Source of the DNA: Actinokineospora iranica
Lineage (GTDB): Bacteria > Actinomycetota > Actinomycetes > Mycobacteriales > Pseudonocardiaceae
Direction of reading: 5' to 3'
DNA length: 64,000 nt
Assembly: GCF_900101685.1 (NCBI RefSeq)
Contig: NZ_FMZZ01000006.1
Location: 186,001 to 250,000 of the forward strand
Below are positions 55,327-64,000 of the stretch, piece by piece. Made by a program: the position numbers and the translations under genes. The notes under the pieces are model-generated. The model saw only the letters and a program-made list of their open reading frames with translations. It was not told where the DNA came from and did not search any database. Each line of letters opens with the position of its first letter. Within the stretch, counting starts at the first letter, position 1.

Positions 55327-56471
55327 TCGGGCTCCTTCCCGGCGACCGCGGCCAGCGCCTCCCGCAGCAGGCCGCGCTCGGACTCGGTCGGGTCGCTGTT
55401 GCGGGTGTCGGCGACGAAGCAGCAGGCGATCTCCTCGTCCGACCGGCCGCGCACCGCGTCGGAATACCGGCGCACGTCGGGCCTGCCGCCCTCGGGCTGC
55501 CAGTCGAGGTGGACCGCGTGCGGGAACCGCTCCTGGAGCCTGCGCATCGCGTCGATCGGGCGCACCCGGTCGGTCAGCACGACGGAGAGGAACTTCTCGG
55601 TCTCCGCGTCGTGCACGGGCTCGGTCAGCAGCGCGGCCAGCTCGCCGCGCAGCGTGCCCAGCTCACGGGGCACGGGCAGCTCACGGCGCTCGACGCCCGC
55701 GAGGCCGCCGCGGTCCAACTCGACCAGCCACACCGACTTGCGGTGGCGCGCCTCGGAGAACGAGTACGCCAGCGGGCTGCCCGAGTAGCGCAAGTGCTCG
55801 GCAAGGGTTTGCGGGCCGTGCAAGTGGCCGAGGGCGGCGTAGTCGACGCCGTCGAACGTCTTGGCGGGCACGTACGGCACGCCGCCGACGGCGATGGTCC
55901 GCTCGGACTCGCTTGCCTCGCCGCCGACCACGAACGCGTGCGACAAGACCACCGACCGGGTCCCTTCCGGGCGGGCGGCCAGGTCCGCGCGGACCCGGCG
56001 CATCGCCTCGCCCAGCACGCCGGAGTGCCCGCGCAGCTCCGGCAGCCCCAGCGCGTGCCGGGCGGGCTCGGGTTCGAGGTAGGGGATGCCGTAGAACGCG
56101 ACCGGCCCGTGGTCGTCCGCCAGCAGGACCGGTTTGTGCAGCTCGCCGATCGTGGTGCGCAGGTACAGCCCGCCCGCGGCGGCGAACGCCCCGAACGCGC
56201 CCAGCCGCGGCGCCGAGTCGTGGTTGCCGGGGGTGACGACGATCTTCGCCCCCGCCTCGGCGACCCGCAGCAGCACCCGCGTGCACGCCGCGACCGCCTC
56301 CGCCGAGGGCACCGCGCGGTCGTAGAGGTCGCCCGAGACGACCAGGACGTCGACCCGATCGTCGGACACGAGGTCGGCCAGGCCGCTGAGCACCGCCTCC
56401 TGCTCGGCGAGCAGATCCCGGCCGTGGAACTTGCGGCCCACATGCCAGTCGGAGGTGTGCAGCACCCGCAT
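55323..56471 (-). CDS. sbcD: Nuclease SbcD (Mre11-like)
   Basis: Metallophosphoesterase of 382 residues. Phosphoesterase motifs are in order: I HTSDWHVGRKF, II VVSGDLYDRAVPS, III VTPGNHDSAPRL, IV VLSHAFVVGG, V ALGHLHGPQ. ATG 56471 is the family start. It is translationally coupled to sbcC. The divergent rmuC gene and a perfect LexA box share its upstream region. Confidence 0.95.
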   Translation of the reverse strand: MRVLHTSDWHVGRKFHGRDLLAEQEAVLSGLADLVSDDRVDVLVVSGDLYDRAVPSAEAVAACTRVLLRVAEAGAKIVVTPGNHDSAPRLGAFGAFAAAGGLYLRTTIGELHKPVLLADDHGPVAFYGIPYLEPEPARHALGLPELRGHSGVLGEAMRRVRADLAARPEGTRSVVLSHAFVVGGEASESERTIAVGGVPYVPAKTFDGVDYAALGHLHGPQTLAEHLRYSGSPLAYSFSEARHRKSVWLVELDRGGLAGVERRELPVPRELGTLRGELAALLTEPVHDAETEKFLSVVLTDRVRPIDAMRRLQERFPHAVHLDWQPEGGRPDVRRYSDAVRGRSDEEIACCFVADTRNSDPTESERGLLREALAAVAGKEPE

Positions 56472-56520
56472 GGGGGTCAAAATAGGCGGATCTTGCCCCC
56501 GATCGGGGGAGGCTCGCCGG

Positions 56521-56536
56521 TCGAACGCCCGTTCGA
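56521..56536. promoter_or_regulatory. LexA (SOS) box between sbcD and rmuC
   Basis: TCGAAC-GCCC-GTTCGA, a perfect match to the actinobacterial SOS box TCGAAC(N4)GTTCGA. It is 49 bp before the sbcD ATG and 61 bp before the rmuC GTG, so it can control either or both. A CCCCCGATCGGGGG palindrome lies between it and sbcD. Confidence 0.88.
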
Positions 56537-56597
56537 GCCTGGTTCTGTCAGGGGATTGCGGTAAAGATCGTCCTGTGAACCGAAGGGAGGGACCACC

Positions 56598-57545
56598 GTG
56601 ACCGCTGTGCTCGGCACCGTCGTCGTCGTGCTCGTGCTGCTGCTCGCCGCGGCGGCCGCGCTGTTCTGGCGCCTCTACACCGACAGCGTCCGCCGCGCCG
56701 ACGCCGCCCGCGCCGAGGTCGCCGCGGAACGCGCCCGGTCCGACGCCCACCAGGTCGCGCTGCGCCGCTACGAGGTCGCGTTCGCCTCGATCAGCGGCCG
56801 CGGCGAACTCGGCGAGCAGGTGCTGGTCGAGACCGCCCGCGCGTTGGGGCTGCGCGAGGGCCTGCACTTCACCGTCCAGACCGACATCGCGGGCGGCGGC
56901 GCGGCCCGCCCCGACCTGCTGCTGATCGTCGGCGACGACCGCAGAGTCCCGGTGGACGCCAAGATGAGCATGGTCTGCTGGGCAGAAGCCGTGGAGACCG
57001 ACGACGCCGAGGAACGCCTCGACGCCCTGCGCGTGCACGTGCGCAACATCCGCGCCCGCGCAGCCGAACTCGCGGGCAAGGGCTACCAGCGCTGGGCCGA
57101 CGCCATCTACGGGACGATCATGTTCGTCCCCTCCGACGCCGCGGTCGTCGCGGCCCTGGACACCGACCCCGACCTGCTGCGCTGGCTGCTGGACCGGCGG
57201 GTGTTCATCTGCGGCCCCACCGGCTTCGCTGTGGTCGCCGCCGCCGCCCTGTTCGCGGGCACCGAACGCACCATCGCCGACGACGTCGCCGCCGTCCGCG
57301 CCCACTCCGCCACCGCCCACCGGGCCGCCACCAACGCCATCGACGCCGTCAACCTCTCCACCACCCACCTCCAGCGCTTCATCAGCGCCCGCCGCCGCGA
57401 ACTGGACGCCCTGGAGCACTTCCGCGCCACCGTCTCCCCCCTGAGCGACGCCGCGGCCAGCCCCACCCCCCTCCCCCTCTTACGCCGCGCCGAAGACCCC
57501 ACCCTCCCCCTCAACGGCCACGACCCGACCCCCTCGGACCTCTGA
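56598..57545 (+). CDS. rmuC: DNA recombination protein RmuC
   Basis: A 315-residue RmuC-family protein. N-terminal membrane helix (VVVVLVLLLAAAAALFWRLY, about 9-28), short coiled coil, and the PD-(D/E)XK-like nuclease domain with ARPDLLLIVGDDRRVPVDAK, i.e. the acidic residue and D-A-K motif. RmuC limits recombination between inverted repeats in E. coli. GTG 56598 has GGAGGG 9-10 bp upstream. It is divergent from sbcDC, with the SOS box between, so the three repair genes may be co-regulated. The last 60 residues are Pro-rich. Confidence 0.9.
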   Translation: MTAVLGTVVVVLVLLLAAAAALFWRLYTDSVRRADAARAEVAAERARSDAHQVALRRYEVAFASISGRGELGEQVLVETARALGLREGLHFTVQTDIAGGGAARPDLLLIVGDDRRVPVDAKMSMVCWAEAVETDDAEERLDALRVHVRNIRARAAELAGKGYQRWADAIYGTIMFVPSDAAVVAALDTDPDLLRWLLDRRVFICGPTGFAVVAAAALFAGTERTIADDVAAVRAHSATAHRAATNAIDAVNLSTTHLQRFISARRRELDALEHFRATVSPLSDAAASPTPLPLLRRAEDPTLPLNGHDPTPSDL

Positions 57546-57707
57546 CTCCTGCCCACCACGCCACCCACAACCCCAGCCGCCCGGCCTGCCAGAAAGGAGG
57601 CCCCCACACCCGCAGGCCACCTCTGTCACCGGTGTCCCTCAGCGACGCCCCACAGGCACAGCACCCGCCCACCCCGGCGGTCCGGCACCAGTGCTGGCGG
57701 GTCCACC

Positions 57708-57983
57708 GCCACTCCCAGCCGCCCACCGCACTGCCAGGTGCCCAAGCAAGTAGGGCGCGTCCGAGCGCCTGTTGTTCCGTCGTGAATTTCCACGTGGTTC
57801 GACCGATGGTCGGCTGGTGCGCAGGTCAGCGTCGTGGACGAAGGGGTGCGCACGCGGCTGGTCGAGGCACGGAGCGGAGGGCGGGGGCACTCCCGCCACC
57901 ACTCCCAACTACCCACCGCACGATCCGGTACCCGTGCCGGGAGGGTCCGCGCCGCTCCCAGCCGCCCACGGCCCACCTGCCAC
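57708..57983. repeat. Degenerate direct repeats
   Basis: Copies of a CCRCTCCCARCYRCCCACCGC-like unit are at 57708-57743, 57895-57934 and 57950-57983; the first two extend into GCAC-N5-7-GGTRCCC. A fainter version is at about 59150-59185 past DUF6542. Not shared with loci A-D. Confidence 0.55.
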
Positions 57984-58354
57984 TCCCAGAGCGGCAGGGC
58001 AGGTGGCGAAGGCAGGGCAGGCGGCGAAGGCAACGGGTGTCCGCACCACGGCCGCCCGCGGCTACCGGCGCCCACCTTCCGTCGCCCGCTCGGGTCTCCC
58101 GGCTCCGGTGGCTAGCCGCGAATCGTCCGCTGGTGGGCCCGGCAGGCAATCGCACCCAGGTGGCACGGGGAGGTCATCCGCCCAGCGTGGCGGCTGGTTC
58201 CCCACCGACTGGCTACCCGTAAGTAGCTACCCCCGGTTCCCCTTACACGCAGGCGGCGCACGCTTGGCGGCTATCATTGCGGTGCTTCCGCGCACCTCGC
58301 CGGGGTAGGTGGGGCTGGCCCTGCCGCTGCCCGGGGACGCATCGCGGGGACGTT

Positions 58355-58384
58355 GTCATCCCCCCGCGCACGCGGGGCTGTTCC
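58355..58384 (+). repeat. Solitary CRISPR-repeat-like hairpin
   Basis: GTCATCCCCC then CGCGCACGCGGGG and CTGTTCC: a 7-bp stem CCCCGCG/CGCGGGG with flanks as in type I-E repeats of actinobacteria. Only one copy occurs and no cas gene or spacer is near, so no array is called. It lies in the leader of DUF6542, 15 bp before the start codon. Confidence 0.35.
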
Positions 58385-58398
58385 GTTGGAGGTTCGGC

Positions 58399-59070
58399 GT
58401 GACCGCGACTCACGATCGCCCGAGTGAGCTCGATGACGATCGTCCTGAGCCCGCGTGGGACGAGCGGCCGATCTTCGGGAAGTCGCGCGGGTTGCCGTGG
58501 TGGGGCGCGGTGGCGCTCGCGGTCGGGGTGACGGCCGTCGCCGCGGTGATCGACATGCAGCGGCAGGAGACCCTGGGCAAGGTCTTCCAGTTCGCCTACA
58601 TCGTGAGTTGTCTCGCGGCGGTCTGCCTGGTGCGCAGGCGCAACCTGTTCGGGCCGATGGTGCAGCCGCCGCTGGTGTTCGCGGGCACCGCGATCAGCGC
58701 GATCCTGCTGTTCGGGCCGAGCGGGCAGGGCGGCGGGCTCAAGCAGCTGCTGTTCACGGTCGCCCTGCCGTTGACCACGAACTTCCCCACCATGGGCATC
58801 ACCACGGGCATCGTCCTCGCCATCGGCGTCGGCCGCCTGTTCACCCAGCGCGACCCCGACGCCGTGGACGGCGCGTCCCCCCTGCGCAAACGCCCGGCCG
58901 AGGACCGCAGGCCCGTCGACCGCAAACCCCGCCCCACCCCGGACCGGAACCGCCCCCGCCCCCCGCGCGAGCGCAAGGACCCCGGCCGCCCCCGCGACGA
59001 CCGCGCCCCCGAGCGCAGGCCCCGCGACCCCGCCCGCAAGCCCCCGCCCCGCAGGCCCCGCCCGGATTAA
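58399..59070 (+). CDS. DUF6542 membrane protein
   Basis: A 223-residue protein of the Rv1111c type. An N-terminal acidic segment is followed by four predicted membrane helices (WWGAVALAVGVTAVAAVID, VFQFAYIVSCLAAVCLV, PPLVFAGTAISAILLFG, MGITTGIVLAIGVGRLF) and a ~75-residue cytoplasmic tail rich in Arg and Pro (RPRDPARKPPPRRPRPD). TTGGAGG at 58386-58392 supports GTG 58399. It is convergent with ispH, as in mycobacteria. Function is unknown. Confidence 0.85.
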   Translation: MTATHDRPSELDDDRPEPAWDERPIFGKSRGLPWWGAVALAVGVTAVAAVIDMQRQETLGKVFQFAYIVSCLAAVCLVRRRNLFGPMVQPPLVFAGTAISAILLFGPSGQGGGLKQLLFTVALPLTTNFPTMGITTGIVLAIGVGRLFTQRDPDAVDGASPLRKRPAEDRRPVDRKPRPTPDRNRPRPPRERKDPGRPRDDRAPERRPRDPARKPPPRRPRPD

Positions 59071-59289
59071 GGCGGAACCGCGAGCGCTGGCCAGCGCCGG
59101 GGATCGGCAACCGGCCCATGGGGCGTGCGGCGCGACCACCATTTGGGCAGGCTCGTTGCCCCACCAGCCACCCGCCGCACTATGCAGCGGCGTGCCCCCT
59201 AACCAGCCGCCTAGAGCAGGCTGACAGTCGCACCTGCTCCCACCAGATAGCGCCCAACGCGCCATATCCAGCCCGCTAAGGCCCCGAAA

Positions 59290-59335
59290 GGCCGCTGGCC
59301 GCCGCGTGCCCGGGGGCAGGCGGCGGCCAGCGGCC
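59290..59335. terminator. Bidirectional terminator, DUF6542/ispH
   Basis: A perfect 16-bp stem, GGCCGCTGGCCGCCGC / GCGGCGGCCAGCGGCC, with a 14-nt loop, 18 bp beyond the ispH stop. Confidence 0.88.
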
Positions 59336-59353
59336 TCAGCGGAGAGCGCGGGG

Positions 59354-60313
59354 TCAGCCCGCTGGCTTGAGGTCCTTGCGCAGTTCCGGCGGGAGGGCGA
59401 AGTGGATCTTCTCGTTCGCCGTGGTGACCTCGTCCACGCTGGTGTAGCCGCGCTCGGCCAGCCAGGCGAGCAGGTCCATCACCAGGGTGTCCGGAACGGA
59501 CGCGCCGCTGGTGACGCCGACCGTGGTGACGCCGTCCAGCCAGGACTCGTCCACCTCGTGGGCGAAGTCCACCAGGTACGACGCGTTCGCGCCCGCCTGG
59601 ACGGCGACCTCGACCAGGCGCTTGGAGTTCGAGGAGTTCTGCGAGCCGACGACCAGGACCAGCTCGCACTCGGCGGCCATCGCCTTCACCGCGACCTGGC
59701 GGTTCTGGGTGGCGTAGCAGATGTCGTCGCTCGGCGGGTTCTGCAGGTCGGGGAACCGGGCGCGGAGCTGGTCGACGCGTTCCATCGTCTCATCCACCGA
59801 CAGGGTGGTCTGCGACAGCCAGATGACCTTGGACGGGTCGCGGACGACGACCTTGTCCACGTCTTCGGCCTTGTCCACCAGCTGCACGTGCTCGGGAGCC
59901 TCGCCTGCGGTGCCCTCGACCTCCTCGTGGCCCTCGTGGCCGATGAGGAGGATGTCGTAGTCCTCCTTGGCGTACCGCTTCGCTTCGAAGTGGACCTTGG
60001 TCACCAGCGGGCAGGTCGCGTCGATGGTGCGCAGGTTCCGCTCGGCCGCCTGCTCGTGCACGGCCGGGGACACCCCGTGCGCGGAGAAGACCACCATCGC
60101 GCCCTCGGGGACCTCGTCCGCCTCGTCGACGAAGATCGCGCCCCGCTCGCGCAAAGTCTCCACGACGTGGCGGTTGTGGACGATTTCCTTGCGCACGTAG
60201 ACCGGCGCGCCGTAGGTCTCCAGCGCCTTCTCGACGGTGATGACGGCCCGGTCGACACCGGCGCAGTAGCCACGCGGCTTGGCCAGCAACACGCGCTTGG
60301 TCGGAGCACTCAT
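59354..60313 (-). CDS. ispH: 4-hydroxy-3-methylbut-2-enyl diphosphate reductase
   Basis: Last enzyme of the MEP isoprenoid pathway, a [4Fe-4S] reductase of 319 residues making IPP and DMAPP. Conserved Cys in [19 protein letters not shown] and [11 protein letters not shown] hold the cluster; proton-delivery Glu and conserved His are in [11 protein letters not shown] and [10 protein letters not shown] 60313 is preferred; ATG 60343 is possible. Divergent from the lipid-droplet-like gene, as Rv1110 is. Confidence 0.95.
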   Translation of the reverse strand: MSAPTKRVLLAKPRGYCAGVDRAVITVEKALETYGAPVYVRKEIVHNRHVVETLRERGAIFVDEADEVPEGAMVVFSAHGVSPAVHEQAAERNLRTIDATCPLVTKVHFEAKRYAKEDYDILLIGHEGHEEVEGTAGEAPEHVQLVDKAEDVDKVVVRDPSKVIWLSQTTLSVDETMERVDQLRARFPDLQNPPSDDICYATQNRQVAVKAMAAECELVLVVGSQNSSNSKRLVEVAVQAGANASYLVDFAHEVDESWLDGVTTVGVTSGASVPDTLVMDLLAWLAERGYTSVDEVTTANEKIHFALPPELRKDLKPAG

Positions 60314-60435
60314 GCCACCAGAGTACGGTGACCGGCCGAACACTCTCGACGGCCGGGGTGTGGCCCGCGTCTCGGGTGGACCGCGTCGCGGCCCGGCGCT
60401 GGGCAGATCGCCCGGACTCAGGCAGGCTAGGGGAC

Positions 60436-61202
<767 letters not shown>

Positions 61203-61206
<4 letters not shown>

Positions 61207-62447
61207 CCGGTCCGACCGCGGAAGACCCCTGGCCCGTCCGCACTGTCGCCCGCAAGATCGCCGACTGGATCAACCGGCTCGGCACGGTCTGGGTCGAGGG
61301 CCAGCTCACCCAGATCTCCGCGCGCCCGGGGACCGGCACCGCGTTCCTGACGCTGCGCGATCCGGCCGCCGACGTGTCCATGACGGTGACCTGCTCGACG
61401 GGGCTGCTGCGCAGGCATGAGCCGCCGCTGACCGACGGCACGCGGGTGGTGGTGCACGCCAAGCCGACGTTCTTCCTCAACCGCGGCACGCTGAGCCTGC
61501 GCGCGGACGAGATCCGCGCGGTGGGCATCGGCGAGCTGCTGGCGCGCATCGAGCGGCTGCGCAAGCTGCTGGCCGCCGAGGGCCTGTTCGACGCGCGGCG
61601 CAAGCGGCGCCCGCCGTTCCTGCCCGCGAAGGTCGGGCTGATCACCGGCCGCGCCTCGGCCGCGGAGCGGGACGTGCTGGCCAACGCGACGGCGCGGTGG
61701 CCCGCGGTGCGGTTCCGGGTGGAGAACGTCGCCGTGCAGGGCGCACTCGCGGTGCCGCAGATCATCGCCGCGCTGTCCACTTTGGACAAGGACGCCGAGG
61801 TGGAGGTGATCGTCATCGCCCGCGGCGGCGGCAGCGTCGAGGACCTGCTCCCGTTCTCCGACGAGGCCCTGTGCCGCGCGGTGGCCGCCTGCCGCACGCC
61901 CGTGGTCAGCGCGATCGGCCACGAGCCGGACACCCCGCTGCTCGACCACGTCGCCGACCTGCGCTGCTCGACCCCCACTGACGCGGGCAAACGCGTGGTG
62001 CCCGACGTGGCCGAGGAGTCCGCGCGGGTCCGCCAGCTGCGCGACCGGGCCCGCCGCGCGCTGCACGGATGGGTGGATCGCGAGGTGCGGCTGCTGACCC
62101 AGCTCAGCAGCCGGCCGGTCCTCGCCGACCCGTTCACCCCGCTGGAGCGCCGGGCCGAGCAGGTCGATTCCCTCGTCGGCCGGGCCCGCCGCGCGCTGGC
62201 GGGCAGGCTCGCCCAGGAGCAGGCGGCGCTGACCGCGACGAAAGCCCGCTTGACGACCTTGGGGCCAGCCGCCACCCTTGCCCGTGGGTATGCGGTCGTC
62301 CAGCACACCGATGCCGACGGGACTCCCCGGGTTCTCCGCTCGATCGAGGACGCGGCCGCGGGTGCACGTCTGCGCATCAGGCTCGCCGACGGCGCCCTGC
62401 ACGCGGTCGCGACCGACGACCGGGAACCGGCGGGCGAAGGGAGCTAG
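61203..62447 (+). CDS. xseA: Exodeoxyribonuclease VII large subunit
   Basis: A 414-residue ExoVII large subunit, a single-strand exonuclease with XseB. N-terminal OB fold ([19 protein letters not shown]); catalytic domain with [35 protein letters not shown] and [17 protein letters not shown]; a long coiled coil and [14 protein letters not shown] at the C-terminus. GTG 61203 overlaps the upstream stop (GTGA). A small gene separates it from xseB. Confidence 0.95.
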
Positions 62448-62449
62448 CG

Positions 62450-62827
62450 GTGGCCAGGCCCTTCCGTGAGCCGACATTCCTGCCGCTGACCCTCGCCACG
62501 GCGGGCGCGGCGGCCGACGACGTCCACACCACGGCGCGGCGCGCCGACGCCGCGGCGGCCGACTGCTGGACCGCGCTGCTGGCTGGCTGCGACACCCCCG
62601 GCAAGCAGCAACTCCCGCACCGGCTCACCGATCTCTCCAACGCGACCACCGCCTACACCCGCGGCGCCTGCGACCACGGCAAGATCCACCGCGCCCAGGC
62701 CCGCATCGTCGAAGCGGCGGCCGACCGCGACGGCGCCGACTTCGCCGAGGCGTTCATCAGCTACGACCAGGCCGTCGCCACCGCCCTGGCCCGCGCCAAC
62801 ACCCGACTGGGGACCCCGACATGGTGA
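62450..62827 (+). CDS. Small unknown between xseA and xseB
   Basis: A 125-residue helical protein starting at GTG 62450 after GAAGGGAG. It begins [20 protein letters not shown] and has a Cys in [11 protein letters not shown] and another in [13 protein letters not shown]. It lies between the two ExoVII subunit genes and its stop overlaps xseB by 7 bp, so it is translated with them. No family is recognised. A link to ExoVII is positional only. Confidence 0.72.
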   Translation: MARPFREPTFLPLTLATAGAAADDVHTTARRADAAAADCWTALLAGCDTPGKQQLPHRLTDLSNATTAYTRGACDHGKIHRAQARIVEAAADRDGADFAEAFISYDQAVATALARANTRLGTPTW

Positions 62828-63027
62828 CCGAACCCGGATATGAGCAGGCCCGCGACGAACTGGCCGCCGTGGTGGCCAAGCTGGAGGCGGGCGGACTGTC
62901 CCTTGAGGACTCGCTGGCCCTGTGGGAACGCGGCGAGGCGCTGGCCAGGATCTGCGACAAGCACCTCGCGGGCGCCCGGGAACGGGTCGAGACGGCGCTG
63001 GCCGCGGCCGAAGCCGAGAACACCTGA
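62821..63027 (+). CDS. xseB: Exodeoxyribonuclease VII small subunit
   Basis: A 68-residue helical XseB with the family pattern [39 protein letters not shown] and a C-terminal coiled coil. ATG 62821 overlaps the preceding stop. Together with xseA it gives the complete ExoVII; the order xseA-unknown-xseB is kept. Confidence 0.95.
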   Translation: MVTEPGYEQARDELAAVVAKLEAGGLSLEDSLALWERGEALARICDKHLAGARERVETALAAAEAENT

Positions 63028-63070
63028 CACACCGCCACGGGTCAAGTGCCGTTCCCGCAAGGGAATCCGG

Positions 63071-64000
63071 TCAGCGGCCGAGGCGGGCTAGGGTGGCGCG
63101 GACCTCGGTCACCCGATCGTCCATTCCGGACGCCTGCCAGAAGCGCAGCGCGTGGTTGAGGTGGACGCGGGCCGAGGTCCGGTCCCGGGGGTTGAGCTCG
63201 CCGAGGAGCTGCCAGCACTTGGCTTCCTCGAAGTGGTCGCCGCTGTCGCGGAAGATCACCGCGGCGCGGGTGATGGCGTCGATGGTCCGCGGCGCGTCGC
63301 CGTGTTCGGCGTGGTGGCGGCCGAGGGCGATCAGGGTGTGGGCCACGCACCGCTCGTCGCGCAGGGACTCGAAGATCCGCAGGGCCGCGCGCAGGGCGTC
63401 GAAGGCGGCGCCGGGATTGTCGTTCCCGCGGTGGAGTTCGCTCATCTCGCGGAGCACGACGGCTTGGCGGTGGATGTCGCCCAGGCCTTCCGCGATGGCG
63501 ATGGCCTGGTCGAGCCACTGTCCTGCCTCGTCCAGATTCCCTTGCGCCAGCGCGATTCTGGCCAGGCCGTTGCGCAACTGGGCTTCGATGTGCCGGTCGC
63601 CGGTCTCGACCACGATGTCGAGCGCCCGGCGCGCGTGGTCGCGGGCCCGCGGCAGATCGCCGCGCACGCGGTGCACGGTGGCCAGTCCCGCGATCGCCAT
63701 GGCCTCGCCGCGGCGGTCGCCTGACTCGGCGTAGAGCAGCCGGGAACGGCTGAAGTCGCGGACGGCGGCGTCCAAGGCGTCCCGGTATATCCGGACCTGG
63801 CCGAGCCCGCACAGCAGCGCCGCCTCGCCCAGCGGGTTTCCCGCGCGGCGGACGGCGCGCAGCGCGGCCAGGTGGGCGCGCTGCCAGTCCTCGTGCAGGC
63901 AGCGCTGGTCGTGGTAGGCGATCAAGGTCGCGGCCAGCCGCCACGCCTGCTCGTCCATGCCCCGGTCGGCGGCCAGGGCCACCATGGCGGCGAGGGTGAC
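63071..64000 (-). CDS. TPR-rich C-terminal part of a regulator, cut by the window
   Basis: The frame remains open to the window edge, so the N-terminus is missing. The visible 309 residues are tandem TPR-like helical pairs (ALLCGLGQVRIYRDALDAAV, AIAGLATVHRVRGDLPRARD, GLARIALAQGNLDEAGQWLD, REMSELHRGNDNPGAAFDAL). This is the usual C-terminal part of SARP/AfsR-type, LuxR-type (MalT-like) or NB-ARC regulators. Without the N-terminal domain the class cannot be fixed. Convergent with xseB. Confidence 0.75.
   Translation of the reverse strand, partial: VTLAAMVALAADRGMDEQAWRLAATLIAYHDQRCLHEDWQRAHLAALRAVRRAGNPLGEAALLCGLGQVRIYRDALDAAVRDFSRSRLLYAESGDRRGEAMAIAGLATVHRVRGDLPRARDHARRALDIVVETGDRHIEAQLRNGLARIALAQGNLDEAGQWLDQAIAIAEGLGDIHRQAVVLREMSELHRGNDNPGAAFDALRAALRIFESLRDERCVAHTLIALGRHHAEHGDAPRTIDAITRAAVIFRDSGDHFEEAKCWQLLGELNPRDRTSARVHLNHALRFWQASGMDDRVTEVRATLARLGR

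Larger units (their letters stand above)
57546..58398. other. Long non-coding stretch
   Basis: An 853-bp region with no gene I can support; open frames here have no family signature and poor codon pattern. It contains three or more degenerate direct repeats (57708-57983) and a hairpin resembling a CRISPR repeat (58355-58384). It must also hold the DUF6542 promoter. Confidence 0.5.

Noticed and set aside
52375-55788. A 1,137-codon plus-strand open frame
   Set aside because: It runs antisense to sbcC and sbcD, both of which have full catalytic motifs. Shadow frame.
58355-58384. CRISPR array
   Set aside because: Only one repeat-like unit, no spacers and no cas genes. Kept as a repeat-like hairpin with low confidence.
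63028-63070. Intrinsic terminator between xseB and the TPR gene
   Set aside because: Only a 5-bp stem (TTCCC-GCAA-GGGAA) without T tract; too weak to list as a feature.

Overview
The window is GC-rich actinobacterial chromosome. GTG starts are frequent, mycothiol biosynthesis is present (mshB), and dapD, gpgS, the 7Fe ferredoxin fdxC and DUF3117 are of the actinobacterial type. I infer a mycelial actinomycete near Pseudonocardiaceae, but the sequence alone does not fix the genus. Much of the gene order matches, from memory, two blocks of the Mycobacterium tuberculosis chromosome: Rv1211-Rv1165 (DUF3117, tag, DivIVA-domain protein, gpgS, folP2, LOG protein, dapE, dapD, dapC, fdxC, membrane protein, mshB, lpqW, typA) and Rv1112-Rv1107 (ychF, DUF6542, ispH, Rv1109-like protein, xseA, xseB). 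Accessory genes sit between these conserved genes.

Layout. 0-8.7 kb: DUF3117, a paaX-paaG pair, the tag/SRPBCC/DivIVA operon, a GNAT, a toxin-antitoxin pair with a palindromic operator candidate, gpgS-folP2, plsC and two LOG proteins. 8.9-18.4 kb: lysine/diaminopimelate genes (dapE, dapD, dapC), a CHAD protein, an AAA ATPase + TOPRIM-like pair that looks like a defence module, fdxC, a GNAT, an unrecognised protein, and a membrane protein with mshB. 18.6-26.5 kb: a complete oligopeptide ABC importer operon (dppABCDF) and an LpqW-like lipoprotein. 26.9-31.5 kb: typA, an iron-box-preceded small Cys/Lys-rich protein, a YciI protein, a trpS gene behind a leader-peptide attenuator, and a Nudix hydrolase. 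31.8-37.0 kb: a two-component system divergent from a secreted LolA-like protein and an ABC exporter, with OmpR-type direct repeats between them. 37.2-41.6 kb: a thiamine ABC importer (thiBPQ) under a TPP riboswitch, with a VanZ gene inside it. 41.6-46.1 kb: a pterin dehydratase, a Tat-exported PhoX-family protein, a Phd/VapC pair, and an AbiE-like pair whose nucleotidyltransferase is frameshifted and whose regulator is preceded by a 16-bp-arm palindrome. 46.1-50.8 kb: ychF and a secreted subtilase. 50.9-57.5 kb: a DNA-repair cluster (Ada-AlkA fusion, SbcC, SbcD, RmuC) with a perfect LexA box between sbcD and rmuC. 57.5-64 kb: a repeat-rich non-coding stretch, DUF6542, ispH, a lipid-droplet-like protein, xseA, a small unknown, xseB, and the C-terminal part of a TPR protein cut by the window edge.

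I see no tRNA or rRNA gene, insertion sequence or CRISPR array. At least two families of intergenic repeats recur in the window, and one copy is part of a ~144-bp long inverted repeat downstream of the histidine kinase.
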